A DNA stretch of 64,000 bases, taken from positions 1,396,001 through 1,460,000 of the forward strand of contig NZ_FXUY01000002.1 in assembly GCF_900182985.1 (NCBI RefSeq), written 5' to 3'. A program made the translations under genes and the position numbers. Below, one piece after another: positions 45,220 through 53,664 of this stretch; within the stretch, counting starts at the first letter, position 1, and every line of letters starts with the position of its first letter. Source of the DNA: Pseudomonas helmanticensis (GTDB lineage: Bacteria > Pseudomonadota > Gammaproteobacteria > Pseudomonadales > Pseudomonadaceae). The notes beneath the pieces were generated by a model. It was not told where the DNA came from, made no database searches, and saw only the letters and a program-made list of their open reading frames with translations.

Positions 45220-46920
45220 ATGATCGACGATACAGACGGCACCGACACATCTTCCCTTGATTCCGATAATCCCACCGACACCAGTCGCCGCCGCTTCCTC
45301 GGCGGCGTCGCGGTGCTCGGTGTCGGTGCGACTCTGGCCGGGTGTGGCAACGCCAGCGATCAACCCGGCACACCGGTCGAGCGCCCGCTAACGCCAACCG
45401 AGCTGGACAAGGCCCTGCGCGATCAGGTGAAAACCGTGGTGGTGATTTACGCCGAGAACCGCAGTTTCAATAACCTGTTCGGCGATTTTCCCGGCGTCGA
45501 AAAACCGCTGTCAGCACTCAAGCCTGCCGAATACCAGCAACGTGATCGCGACGGCTCGCTGCTGCAAACCCTGCCACCCGTCTGGGGCGGTACGTTGCAG
45601 ATCGGCCCGCAAATGCTCGATGGCGTGACTTACCCCAGCGCCACGCAGTTTCAGGAAAACCTGCCCAACGCACCGTTCGCCCTCAAAGGCCCGAACGGTG
45701 AGGACTTGCCGTTCGGTCTGGTAACGCGCGACCTGTGGCATGTGTTTTATCAAAACCAGATGCAGATCAATGGCGGCAAGAACGATGGTTTCGTCGCGTG
45801 GGCCGACTCCGGTGGCCTGACCATGGGCCATTACGCGCAGAGCCGATATTCCCTGCGCCTGTGGGACGTCGCGCAGGAATTCGTGCTGTGCGATAACTTC
45901 TTCCAGGGCGCTTTCGGTGGCTCGTTCCTCAACCACCAATACCTGATCAGCGCCACCGCGCCGTTTTATCCGGATGTGGCCAGTTCGGTGGCCAAGTCGC
46001 AGATTGCTGCGTTGCAGAGTGACGATCCGAAAGATTCGCGCCTCAAACCGCTGGAACCATCCCCTGCCAGCGCCATGACCGGCCCACCGCAGTTCGGCCC
46101 GAGTGCGTTGACTCCGGACGGTTTCGGCGTCAACACCCTCGCCCCGCCTTACTGGCCGACGTGGATTCGCGACCCTGAGCATCCGGCCTATTCCAAGCCC
46201 GATCTGCCCAACGTCATGGTGCCGCAGACTCACGAACACATTGGCGACAAGCTGTCGAAAAAGAACATCGATTGGGCGTGGTATGCCGGCGCGTGGCAAG
46301 CGACGCTGGAGCAGTTCAAGGATTCCGGCGGCATCCCGAAAATCCCCAATTTTCAGTATCACCACCAGCCGTTCAACTACTTCAAACAGCAAGGCCCGGA
46401 AAACCCGGACGAGCGTAACAAGCGCCTGCGCGATGCCGGTCTGGGCGACGAGTCGAGCAGCAATAAATTCTTTGCCGATGCCGAGGCTGGCAAATTGCCG
46501 GCCGTCAGCTTCTACAAGCCTCAGGGCAACCTGAACATGCACGCCGGTTATGCCGACGTGGCGTCCGGGGATCGACACATCGTCCGCGCATTGAAAGTGC
46601 TGCGCGAAAGCCCGCAGTGGCAAAACATGGTGGTGATCGTCACCGTTGACGAGAACGGCGGCTGGTGGGATCACGTTGCGCCGCCCAAGGGTGACCGCTG
46701 GGGGCCGGGTTCACGCGTGCCGGCGCTGGTGGTGTCACCGTTTGCGCGCAAGGGCACGGTGGATCACACGGTCTACGACACCGCGTCGATCCTGCGGCTG
46801 ATTACCCGGGTATTCCAACTGGAAACGCTCGATGGTCTCAAGCAGCGCGATGACGCGATGATCGCCCGTGGTCAGAAACCGCTGGGCGATCTGACCAACG
46901 CCCTGCATTTTCACGCCTGA
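45220..46920 (+). CDS. Tat-exported phosphoesterase / acid phosphatase (AcpA-like)
   Basis: 566 residues. Twin-arginine signal TSRRRFLGGVAVLG (residues 22-35) running into a lipobox-like TLAGCGNA (Cys near 43), so possibly a Tat-exported lipoprotein. The catalytic domain is the PF04185 phosphoesterase family shared by acid phosphatase AcpA and phospholipase C: VVVIYAENRSFNNLFGDFPG with the metal/nucleophile region, MHAGYADVASGDRHI, and VTVDENGGWWDHVAPPKGD. Releases phosphate from organic esters or phospholipids outside the cytoplasm. The Pho box upstream points to induction by phosphate starvation. Confidence 0.9.
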   Translation: MIDDTDGTDTSSLDSDNPTDTSRRRFLGGVAVLGVGATLAGCGNASDQPGTPVERPLTPTELDKALRDQVKTVVVIYAENRSFNNLFGDFPGVEKPLSALKPAEYQQRDRDGSLLQTLPPVWGGTLQIGPQMLDGVTYPSATQFQENLPNAPFALKGPNGEDLPFGLVTRDLWHVFYQNQMQINGGKNDGFVAWADSGGLTMGHYAQSRYSLRLWDVAQEFVLCDNFFQGAFGGSFLNHQYLISATAPFYPDVASSVAKSQIAALQSDDPKDSRLKPLEPSPASAMTGPPQFGPSALTPDGFGVNTLAPPYWPTWIRDPEHPAYSKPDLPNVMVPQTHEHIGDKLSKKNIDWAWYAGAWQATLEQFKDSGGIPKIPNFQYHHQPFNYFKQQGPENPDERNKRLRDAGLGDESSSNKFFADAEAGKLPAVSFYKPQGNLNMHAGYADVASGDRHIVRALKVLRESPQWQNMVVIVTVDENGGWWDHVAPPKGDRWGPGSRVPALVVSPFARKGTVDHTVYDTASILRLITRVFQLETLDGLKQRDDAMIARGQKPLGDLTNALHFHA

Positions 46921-47039
46921 AATCGAGTCCTGCACAGCGCTGAAAAAAACTCCCGATGACGGCTTCTCTGCGCCACACGGCTGATCCACTATGAGGCGCC
47001 CCCGACCGACGGGGAACCCACGCTGAAAAGGATCTGAGC

Positions 47040-48236
47040 ATGTTCAAACTCGCAGGACTCATCCCCGCCACACTGGCCCCTACCGCACTGGCCCTCGCCG
47101 CGCTCACACTGAGCGCGGCCGTCCACGCCGATGTCGATTTGAAACTGGGCAGCACCGAACGCGTCACCCGCCTCTTCGCTTACCCCAACAACTGCAATGT
47201 GATCTGCTTCCGTAACTGGACGCTGGAGCAGACCGTCGCCCATTACCTGACCCAGAGCGTACAGCGCGACGGTTATGCCGCAGCAAAAGTCCTGGTGAAA
47301 ACCGATAACGGCCAGCTCTACGCTGAAATCAGTGGCGTGCCGAAAGGCTATGACAAACCGTTGTCGGCGTTGCTCGACGCCGGTGATCTGGCCTACACCG
47401 GCGCCAGCAAGCTCAACGCCGACGGCAAGTGGGCGTACAGCTGGTACTTGTTCCTGCCGCTGGGCATGGCCCTGGAAAATCGCAAAAGCGTCGAGTTGCT
47501 GCACTTCCCGCCGGACTATTCATTGACTCAAGCGCAGGATTATCTGCGCTCCAACACCACCGATCGCTGGGCCGCGCTGCTCACCGACAACGGTATTCCG
47601 GCTGACCAGACGCCAGCGTTCCAGACCATCATCGACATCGCCCCGATCGCCGCGCCGTCCAGTGCAGGCAAGGATCTGGAAGGCGTCTATGACTACTTCA
47701 AGGACTACCAGACCACGCTGGTCAAACAGTTCAGCCAGACTAACGCCGGCACAACTTTGCCGATGGTCGCGTTCGGTGCGCCGGTGCGCAACTGGATCAA
47801 GCAGCAATACGGGCCGACGGTAAACGTACTGGGCCTGGCGACCATCAGCCCGAGCGAAGGCGTGAAAGTGCCGGTATTGGGTTCCAACCACCCGAGCTAC
47901 ATCTGGTACGCCGCCGACCCGGCGAGCTACGACGGTGACGAGGCCAAGGCCGATGCAGCCGGTCTGAAGGTCATGGGCCAGGATCTGAGCGCCGCCTGCT
48001 GGCAGGCCGGCATGGGAGGTAAACCGGGGAGCAATGCACAAACCACGCTCAACAACTGCATGCAAACCTGGCAGGTGACGCAGAAAGTCAAAACCTGCGA
48101 GCTGTTCTACACCTCGATCCGCGACCTGAGCGCAGATCAGGCGGCTGCCAAATGTGCAACGCCACCGATCAAGGCGCAGTTGCAGCAACTCAAGAGCGCA
48201 TTACCCGCCGCCGCCATTCCCGCCCCACATCTGTAA
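47040..48236 (+). CDS. secreted protein of unknown function
   Basis: 398 residues. A signal peptide (about residues 1-30) ends at AVHA-DVDLK. The mature protein has six cysteines (the first two in NNCNVICFRNW) and no domain I recognise; DYFKDYQTTLVKQF and YGPTVNVLGLATISPSEGVK are its best-formed segments. An AAAGGA site lies before the ATG. It follows the phosphoesterase gene by 119 bases on the same strand and may be transcribed with it; a strong hairpin follows. Confidence 0.8.
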   Translation: MFKLAGLIPATLAPTALALAALTLSAAVHADVDLKLGSTERVTRLFAYPNNCNVICFRNWTLEQTVAHYLTQSVQRDGYAAAKVLVKTDNGQLYAEISGVPKGYDKPLSALLDAGDLAYTGASKLNADGKWAYSWYLFLPLGMALENRKSVELLHFPPDYSLTQAQDYLRSNTTDRWAALLTDNGIPADQTPAFQTIIDIAPIAAPSSAGKDLEGVYDYFKDYQTTLVKQFSQTNAGTTLPMVAFGAPVRNWIKQQYGPTVNVLGLATISPSEGVKVPVLGSNHPSYIWYAADPASYDGDEAKADAAGLKVMGQDLSAACWQAGMGGKPGSNAQTTLNNCMQTWQVTQKVKTCELFYTSIRDLSADQAAAKCATPPIKAQLQQLKSALPAAAIPAPHL

Positions 48237-48250
48237 CCGGCGATAGCTCT

Positions 48251-48280
48251 TTCCCGTGTCAGCCTTTGCTGACGCGGGAA
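48251..48280 (+). terminator. hairpin after the secreted-protein gene
   Basis: TTCCCGTGTCAGC / GCTGACGCGGGAA stem with one G-T pair and a 4-base loop. No T-run follows, so termination is not assured. Confidence 0.5.
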
Positions 48281-48292
48281 TACGCCCATTTC

Positions 48293-48312
48293 GCCTGTCA
48301 GATCTGACAGTA
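48293..48312 (+). promoter_or_regulatory. lux-box-like palindrome before the SET gene
   Basis: Core CTGTCAGATCTGACAG is a perfect 16-base palindrome (48295-48310). The 20-base frame has CT-N12-AG, the arrangement of LuxR-family quorum-sensing sites in Pseudomonas. It lies about 100 bases before the SET-domain gene. No luxR or luxI gene is in the window. Confidence 0.45.
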
Positions 48313-48414
48313 GACCCGTGCTGGCGCATACACGAAAATTGGATCCACAACCCGTTGCAGGACTGACATGACGTCAGCCAAAGGAAGTCGCAGCCCCTGA
48401 CAACAAGGATCGTT

Positions 48415-48927
48415 ATGAACAGCCACGCAATCGCCAGCGAGCCTCGCGATACCGAAGGGATTTACCCGTTCGCCGGCCTGCCGGTGCGCCTCGGCTTTCC
48501 GTCTAGCAACGACTTCGAAATTGTTCACGATATCCACGGCCATGCCATGGCCATCGCGGCGCGCCGGGATTTTCTGCGTAGCCGGCGCCTGTGCCGGGTG
48601 TCCGGGCAACTGCTGCCCTATCGGTGTCGCCAGACGCGACAACTGCTCTCAGGCATCCACGTCTACGATCCGCGCTTTTGCGGGCTGCTGGAACACGTCT
48701 GCGACCCGAACGTATTTCTCGACATGAGCGAGCTGTGGCTGTGGGCGTTGAAAGATATCCACAGGGGCGAACGGCTGACCATCGATTACGCCGCCACCGA
48801 AGACAAACTGCTGCAGCAGTTCGCCTGCGGTTGCGGCTCGAAACAGTGTCGCGGGTGGATCACCGGTTACGACGAACCACCCAGTATCGAAGGCCACGCC
48901 TATCTACATCGCTGGCGGAGCCACTAG
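48415..48927 (+). CDS. SET-domain protein
   Basis: 170 residues. A small SET-type methyltransferase fold with post-SET. FCGLLEHVCDPNVFLD corresponds to the NHSC-PN knot motif (the first Asn is Glu here), DIHRGERLTIDYAATED to the catalytic Tyr motif, and FACGCGSKQCRGWITGY to the post-SET zinc cysteines. SET enzymes methylate lysine in proteins using SAM; the target here is unknown. ACAAGGA lies 5-10 bases before the ATG. Convergent with the carbonic anhydrase gene. Confidence 0.85.
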   Translation: MNSHAIASEPRDTEGIYPFAGLPVRLGFPSSNDFEIVHDIHGHAMAIAARRDFLRSRRLCRVSGQLLPYRCRQTRQLLSGIHVYDPRFCGLLEHVCDPNVFLDMSELWLWALKDIHRGERLTIDYAATEDKLLQQFACGCGSKQCRGWITGYDEPPSIEGHAYLHRWRSH

Positions 48928-48941
48928 CGTCGAATCGCAGT

Positions 48942-49586
48942 TTACGGCGCGCCGACCGGACGCAAACGATATTGCGGCGGCAATTGTTCGAAACCGCTGA
49001 TGGTGGTGTTCAGACTTTTCCAGCGACCGTCCTTGATGCCGTAGATGCACCCGTGGATCGACAGGCTCTGCCCGCGATGCCAAGCGTTCTGGATGATGCT
49101 GGTGTGGGCGACATTGGCCACCTGCTGGATCACGTTGAGCTCGCACATGCGATCAACCTGCTCCTCTTCGGTCGGCAACTTGGCCAGCTCTTCGCGTTTT
49201 TCGTAGTACAGATCGCGGATCGAACGCAGCCAGCCGTCGATCAGGCCGAACTGGCGATCCTGCATCGATGCGCGCACACCGCCGCAGCCGTAGTGGCCGG
49301 TGACGAGGATGTGTTTGACCTTGAGCACGTCGACCGCGTACTGGATCACCGACAGGCAGTTGAGGTCAGTGTGCAGCACCACATTGGCGACGTTGCGGTG
49401 TACGAACAGATCGCCCGGCAGCATGCCGACGATTTCGTTGGCCGGCACACGTGCGTCGGAACAGCCGATCCACAGATATTCCGGCGTTTGCTGGCGCGCC
49501 AGCTTGGCGAAGAAATCCGGGTCTTCCTTGGTGATCGCGTCAGCCCAACGCTCGTTGTTATCAATCAGGTCTTGTAAGTCATGCAT
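48942..49586 (-). CDS. can: beta-class carbonic anhydrase
   Basis: 214 residues. Interconverts CO2 and bicarbonate. The zinc ligands are visible: Cys in LWIGCSDARVPANEI, His and Cys in VTGHYGCGGVRASM, and the Asp-Arg dyad in the SDAR motif. Highly similar in layout to E. coli Can. Start at MHDLQDLI (49586) with TGAGG upstream; an in-frame TTG five codons earlier would include the ribosome site itself. Confidence 0.95.
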   Translation of the reverse strand: MHDLQDLIDNNERWADAITKEDPDFFAKLARQQTPEYLWIGCSDARVPANEIVGMLPGDLFVHRNVANVVLHTDLNCLSVIQYAVDVLKVKHILVTGHYGCGGVRASMQDRQFGLIDGWLRSIRDLYYEKREELAKLPTEEEQVDRMCELNVIQQVANVAHTSIIQNAWHRGQSLSIHGCIYGIKDGRWKSLNTTISGFEQLPPQYRLRPVGAP

Positions 49587-49727
49587 GCTGTAAGGCCTCA
49601 AGAAAGATGCGCTGGTATGACAGTCGACCGCCCGTCGGGGTCACGCTTGAGCCGAAAGTGATTTCGTGGGAATTCTCGTGTGCCCGGTGAGTCCACCTAA
49701 GTAAGGCCCACAGTATGAGGATTTGCC

Positions 49728-50132
49728 ATGACTGATTCACGACGCCCTTACGATGCGGTGCAACCGGAGCCCATCGATGATAACGAAGACCGCATGGGTT
49801 CGGTGCATGAGCTGGATTTCGATGAAGACGAGCCCAGCGCGAAAATCGGTGATGAAATCCCGCAGCGTGAACGCGAGCAGTTGATGCCCAATGAGCGCGT
49901 GCGTGAGGCGGGCATGACCGGGGCTTCGGTCAGTGATCATGAGCCGACGGACGATGACATGAGCCCGGAAACGCTGATTCATGAAGATGGCGCGCGGGAT
50001 GCCGAAGAGGCCGGTGAAGGTAATCCGGCAGATTGGGACTTGAGCCTGGTCGATGAAGACGACATCGGCGGTGGTAACGGGCTGGATGAAGCGGAGCTGG
50101 CGCGGCGCGATCCGCTGGACGGTAACCGCTAA
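49728..50132 (+). CDS. very acidic small protein, unknown
   Basis: 134 residues, about one third Asp/Glu, low complexity, no membrane segment. Repeats of the type EPIDDNEDRMG, DFDEDEPS and DEDDIGGGNGLDEAELARR suggest a disordered protein. Pseudomonas homologues carry loose labels (serine kinase/phosphatase or HPr-related) that the sequence does not support: no kinase or HPr motif is present. GATTTG lies just before the ATG, a weak ribosome site. Followed by a REP pair. Confidence 0.8.
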   Translation: MTDSRRPYDAVQPEPIDDNEDRMGSVHELDFDEDEPSAKIGDEIPQREREQLMPNERVREAGMTGASVSDHEPTDDDMSPETLIHEDGARDAEEAGEGNPADWDLSLVDEDDIGGGNGLDEAELARRDPLDGNR

Positions 50133-50145
50133 CAGCCCTGATCCC

Positions 50146-50235
50146 TGTAGGAGCTGCCGCAGGCTGCGATCTTTTGATCTGTTTTTGCATGAGCCGAAAC
50201 AGGATCAAAAGATCGCAGCCTGCGGCAGCTCCTAC
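50146..50235 (+). repeat. REP doublet (GAGCTGCCGCAGGCTGCGATC family)
   Basis: Near-perfect inverted pair, including the ATCTTTTGATC / GATCAAAAGAT inner arms; the best-preserved member of this family in the window. Confidence 0.92.
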
Positions 50236-50270
50236 AGGGGGATGTTGTATCCGCAGAATGAGTCAGGGGA

Positions 50271-50723
50271 TCAGTCGACCAGGGTGCAGGCCATGACCAC
50301 GGCATCTTCGCGCCCGCCCACCGCCGGATAATAATCCCGACGCCGGCCAATCTCGTTGAAGCCATAGCGCTCGTACAGGCGAAACGCCGAACGATTGCTG
50401 TCGCGCACTTCCAGGAAACACTCCCGCGCCTGCGCCGCATACGCGCGCGACATCAGGTGCTCAAGCAGCGTCAGGCCCAAGCCGCGCCCCTGATTCTCCG
50501 GTTTGACGGTGATGTTGAGCAGGTGCGCTTCATCGAGAATGATCTGCACCACACCGTGGCCAACCTGTTGCTCGCCTTCGAACATCAGCCAGATCTGGTA
50601 CTTGCCGAGGCCGTCGAGAAAAATCCCGCGGGTCCACGGATGGCTGTACGCAGCGAATTCAATCTTCAGCACAGCGTCCAGATCCGCCTCGATCATCGGG
50701 CGGAAGGTTACAGCGTCACTCAT
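50271..50723 (-). CDS. rimI: ribosomal protein S18 N-alpha-acetyltransferase
   Basis: 150 residues. GNAT-fold enzyme that acetylates the N-terminal Ala of S18. The acetyl-CoA loop is VKPENQGRGLGLTLLEHLM and the C-terminal NRSAFRLYERYGFNEIGRRR is the RimI pattern. Overlaps the upstream holD-like gene by 8 bases, as holD-rimI do in E. coli. Confidence 0.95.
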   Translation of the reverse strand: MSDAVTFRPMIEADLDAVLKIEFAAYSHPWTRGIFLDGLGKYQIWLMFEGEQQVGHGVVQIILDEAHLLNITVKPENQGRGLGLTLLEHLMSRAYAAQARECFLEVRDSNRSAFRLYERYGFNEIGRRRDYYPAVGGREDAVVMACTLVD

Positions 50724-51513
50724 TGATTTCTTTCCAGCGCGCCATCAGCCGACGCATGGCTTGCCACACAGCGGCTTTGCGCTGTGGCTCTTCCATTAAC
50801 AACTCCAGACCGGGAACGGCCCAGGCCGAGCCCAGACCCTCGATCTGCAATTCACGATTGAATGCTTCAGCATCCGCCTCACCGGCAAAGCGCACCGCCG
50901 GCAGGCCGATCAGCCAGAGACAGGCGCACGGCGCCGCTTCCATTTGCACCGAGAGGAACCCTTGGACGAAGTCGCGCGCCGCTTCCGGCCCCTGATCCAT
51001 GGTGCCGCGATTGAGCCACGGCCAACGCACCGGCTCGCCGACGATCTGCGGCGCATCCGGCAGACCAGCGGCGCGCAGCATGTCTTTCAGCAGCAAATAC
51101 GCCGGATCACGGCTCTGGAACGGTTCGCCTGTGGGTAACTCGACCAATAGCAGGCAGCGCCCGGCACGCAGCAATTGCAAAGCGAAACGTGGCGGTGGCA
51201 CCGGCGCAGGTTTGGCGACGACTGGCGTGTCGTCAGCCTCTTGCGCGGGTTTGGCGTTGGTTCGCGTGCTGGCCAGCGAAGGGCGCGGCACTTCGATTTT
51301 CGGCCGTTCGCTCGGACGGGCGGTCGGTTGCACCGGCGCCTCGGCCTGCGGTGCAAGCACCATCGGCGCCTCTACCTCTGGCTCGGGCATGTCCAGCAGC
51401 TCGGGCCGCGACGGTGCGGCGAAAGGCAATTCGGTGCGCGGCAGCCAGTTGACCACCTGCATGGCGTTCAAATAGGCGCGGCGGCGGGACTCGATTAGCA
51501 AAGGGTCGGCCAC
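50716..51513 (-). CDS. holD: probable DNA polymerase III psi subunit (HolD-like)
   Basis: 265 residues, twice the E. coli psi length. The start (about residues 1-40) has RAYLNAMQVVNWLPRTELPF, resembling the chi-binding N-terminus. A Pro/Ala-rich disordered linker follows (to about residue 120), then a compact domain ending in VPGLELLMEEPQRKAAVWQA that fits the clamp-loader-bound part. The P. aeruginosa gene at the same place before rimI was shown to encode psi (recalled). Likely tethers chi/SSB to the clamp loader. Confidence 0.7.
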   Translation of the reverse strand: MADPLLIESRRRAYLNAMQVVNWLPRTELPFAAPSRPELLDMPEPEVEAPMVLAPQAEAPVQPTARPSERPKIEVPRPSLASTRTNAKPAQEADDTPVVAKPAPVPPPRFALQLLRAGRCLLLVELPTGEPFQSRDPAYLLLKDMLRAAGLPDAPQIVGEPVRWPWLNRGTMDQGPEAARDFVQGFLSVQMEAAPCACLWLIGLPAVRFAGEADAEAFNRELQIEGLGSAWAVPGLELLMEEPQRKAAVWQAMRRLMARWKEINE

Positions 51514-51695
51514 TTGTGGATAACTGAAGTGGGCTGATTCTACCGCCCTTCGTTCAAGATCGCTTGCTGTTGATCGATAGCCTTTACCGAAGCTCTCTCC
51601 CTTAGAAAATGCGACAGCCCGTCCCGAGAGTGAATCGCATCCTTCATGATGCAGTACAATCGCCGCTTTTCATTGCCAACCAGCCGGGCATTCCG

Positions 51696-52973
51696 ATGAT
51701 CGAACCCAAGCGCGTCTTGCGCGCCCTCGCTGAACACTGGGCACTTCTGGAGCCTTTGTGCGAGCACTTCGACCAAGGCACATTGAGCCTCAACGAACTG
51801 CGTACGCAACTGGCCGCCCAACAACTGGACAGCACGCCACAGGACATCACCAGCCTGCTCGACGTGTGGATTCGCCTCGATATTCTGATTCCGGTGGCGA
51901 AAAGCCCGAACCGTTTCGAGCTGAACGCGCAGATCCACGACTTCCTCGCTTACCTGCGGCGTGAACATCGCTTGGGCCTGTGCCTGGAAATCGAAGCCTA
52001 TCTGCGCCACCTCGAGCGTCTGGCCGGTTACATCCAGGACGCGTTCGACATCCGCGACGGCCACGACCTCGCCCGCCAGTTGCGCTTGCTCGACATGCGC
52101 GTACGCGACGTGCTGAAGAAGCTCGACAACGACGAACAGGCGCTGGTGGCTGTGGCCGAACGCGCGAAGACCAGCGATCGACAGATTCCGCTGCGTCAGC
52201 GTTACGCCGAAGTGTTGGCGACGTGGGACGAATACGTCGAGCCGATGATCGATCTGGTGAACGCCGACGGCGCTTTCGAGCAAGGCGTACGCAAGGTCGA
52301 AACCGTGCTGCTGAAAATGCTCAGCGAACAGCAACGCCTCGGCCATCTGGTCGATGACGACATGCTGCTGCGCACCCACGCGCGCATCCTCGAAATGCAG
52401 ACCAGCGCGCAACTGACCCTGCGTCATGCCCGCGAACTGCTGCTGCCGCTGCGTGAAGAAGCGCGCCGGCACAACGCCGTGACCCGTGGCGCCGCGCTCG
52501 CATTGGCCGCGATTCGCCGCAAAGGCATCGACGCCGTGCCGCAAGCGGCGATGCCGCTGTTCACCCGCCCGCAAAGTACCTTCCTCGGCAGCGCCAGTCA
52601 GGTCGAAGCCTACGTGTATGCGTTGGCGCGTTTCGAGCCGAAACCGGCACGCTTCCCGAAAGCGCACAAGACCCAGAAAGGTGAAGCCCCACGTGCCCCG
52701 CGCACCGTGCGCGAGATGCTCGACCGTTGCGAAGAAGCCCTGCCGATGCCGGATCTGATGACCTGGCTGCTGGAGCAGGAACCGGACGGCGCCACCGACG
52801 AATTGCTCTATTGGTTCTCGCGCCTGTCGCGGGAAAAACGCTTCAAGCGCGAGCGTCTGGAACGCCGCGAATACCACACTCATGAGCACCAGGTCAGCCT
52901 GCGCTCCTTCGCCCTGCTCTCGGCCAGCGATAGCGCCGCCGAGAATTCTGCGAGCATCCCCAATGCATCTTGA
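51696..52973 (+). CDS. mksF: condensin MksF (kleisin subunit)
   Basis: 425 residues. The kleisin-like subunit of the MksBEF condensin, which links the heads of the MksB dimer and binds MksE. Mostly helical, with a winged-helix-like N-terminus (RALAEHWALLEPLCEHFDQG) and a long middle helical part (REHRLGLCLEIEAYLRHLER). ATG at 51696 (MIEPKRVL) is preferred over an in-frame start 29 codons upstream. A TACAAT -10-like box lies at 51655. First gene of the operon; overlaps mksE by 11 bases. Confidence 0.88.
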   Translation: MIEPKRVLRALAEHWALLEPLCEHFDQGTLSLNELRTQLAAQQLDSTPQDITSLLDVWIRLDILIPVAKSPNRFELNAQIHDFLAYLRREHRLGLCLEIEAYLRHLERLAGYIQDAFDIRDGHDLARQLRLLDMRVRDVLKKLDNDEQALVAVAERAKTSDRQIPLRQRYAEVLATWDEYVEPMIDLVNADGAFEQGVRKVETVLLKMLSEQQRLGHLVDDDMLLRTHARILEMQTSAQLTLRHARELLLPLREEARRHNAVTRGAALALAAIRRKGIDAVPQAAMPLFTRPQSTFLGSASQVEAYVYALARFEPKPARFPKAHKTQKGEAPRAPRTVREMLDRCEEALPMPDLMTWLLEQEPDGATDELLYWFSRLSREKRFKRERLERREYHTHEHQVSLRSFALLSASDSAAENSASIPNAS

Positions 52974-53664
52974 TCTTTCCGAACTGTCGCAACTCGCGCC
53001 GATCTTCCGCGAGCTGTTCAAGGGTTACCACGTCAGCCGCCGCGATCCGGAGCTGTACGCGCAACTGTCGAACTTCCAGGATCAGTACCGCACGCTGTTC
53101 AAGGCGTTGGGGTTTGAACTGGTCTGCGACACCCGTGGTTTCTACTACTTCGTACCGGACATGGCCGCTGCGGCGGTGAACAAGACTGCCCAGCGTCTGG
53201 CGTTGTTCACCTTCATCCTCGTCGAGCATCTGGCCGATCAGGGCCGTGACCCGATTGCCGTGCTCGATGGCGGCAGCCTCGGCCGCGAAGAGTTGCCGTC
53301 GCTGCTGGAGAAATACCGCGACCTGTTCATTCAGGCCGAAGTGCAGACCGTTGAAGAGCTCGAAGAAAAGATCATGCGCCGCATGACTCAACTGGGTTTC
53401 GCCGGCGAAGAAAACGGCGTGTATCGCTTCCTGCCGCCGATGCACCGTTTCCTCGACGTGTGCTTGTCGGTACAGCAAGACCGCGATCTGGCGGCCAGCG
53501 TGCACAGTGTATTGCCACTGCCGGCGCCGGTGCTGATCGACGAAGCGGCGGAAGCCAAATTCCTCGAAACCGACGATCCGCTCGATCTCACCGAATTCGA
53601 TGAAGAGAGCGAAGAAGACGCACTGGCCCGCGCCATTGCCGAAGAACAGGAGTCCGACGCATGA
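52963..53664 (+). CDS. mksE: condensin MksE (KITE subunit)
   Basis: 233 residues. Winged-helix accessory subunit that bridges MksF and DNA. Begins MHLDLSELSQLAPIFRELFK; family-like segments are DTRGFYYFVPDMAAAAVNK and EENGVYRFLPPMHRFLD; an acidic tail follows (EFDEESEEDALARAIAEEQE). The ATG at 52963 lies inside the end of mksF. Its stop overlaps mksB by four bases. Confidence 0.88.
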   Translation: MHLDLSELSQLAPIFRELFKGYHVSRRDPELYAQLSNFQDQYRTLFKALGFELVCDTRGFYYFVPDMAAAAVNKTAQRLALFTFILVEHLADQGRDPIAVLDGGSLGREELPSLLEKYRDLFIQAEVQTVEELEEKIMRRMTQLGFAGEENGVYRFLPPMHRFLDVCLSVQQDRDLAASVHSVLPLPAPVLIDEAAEAKFLETDDPLDLTEFDEESEEDALARAIAEEQESDA

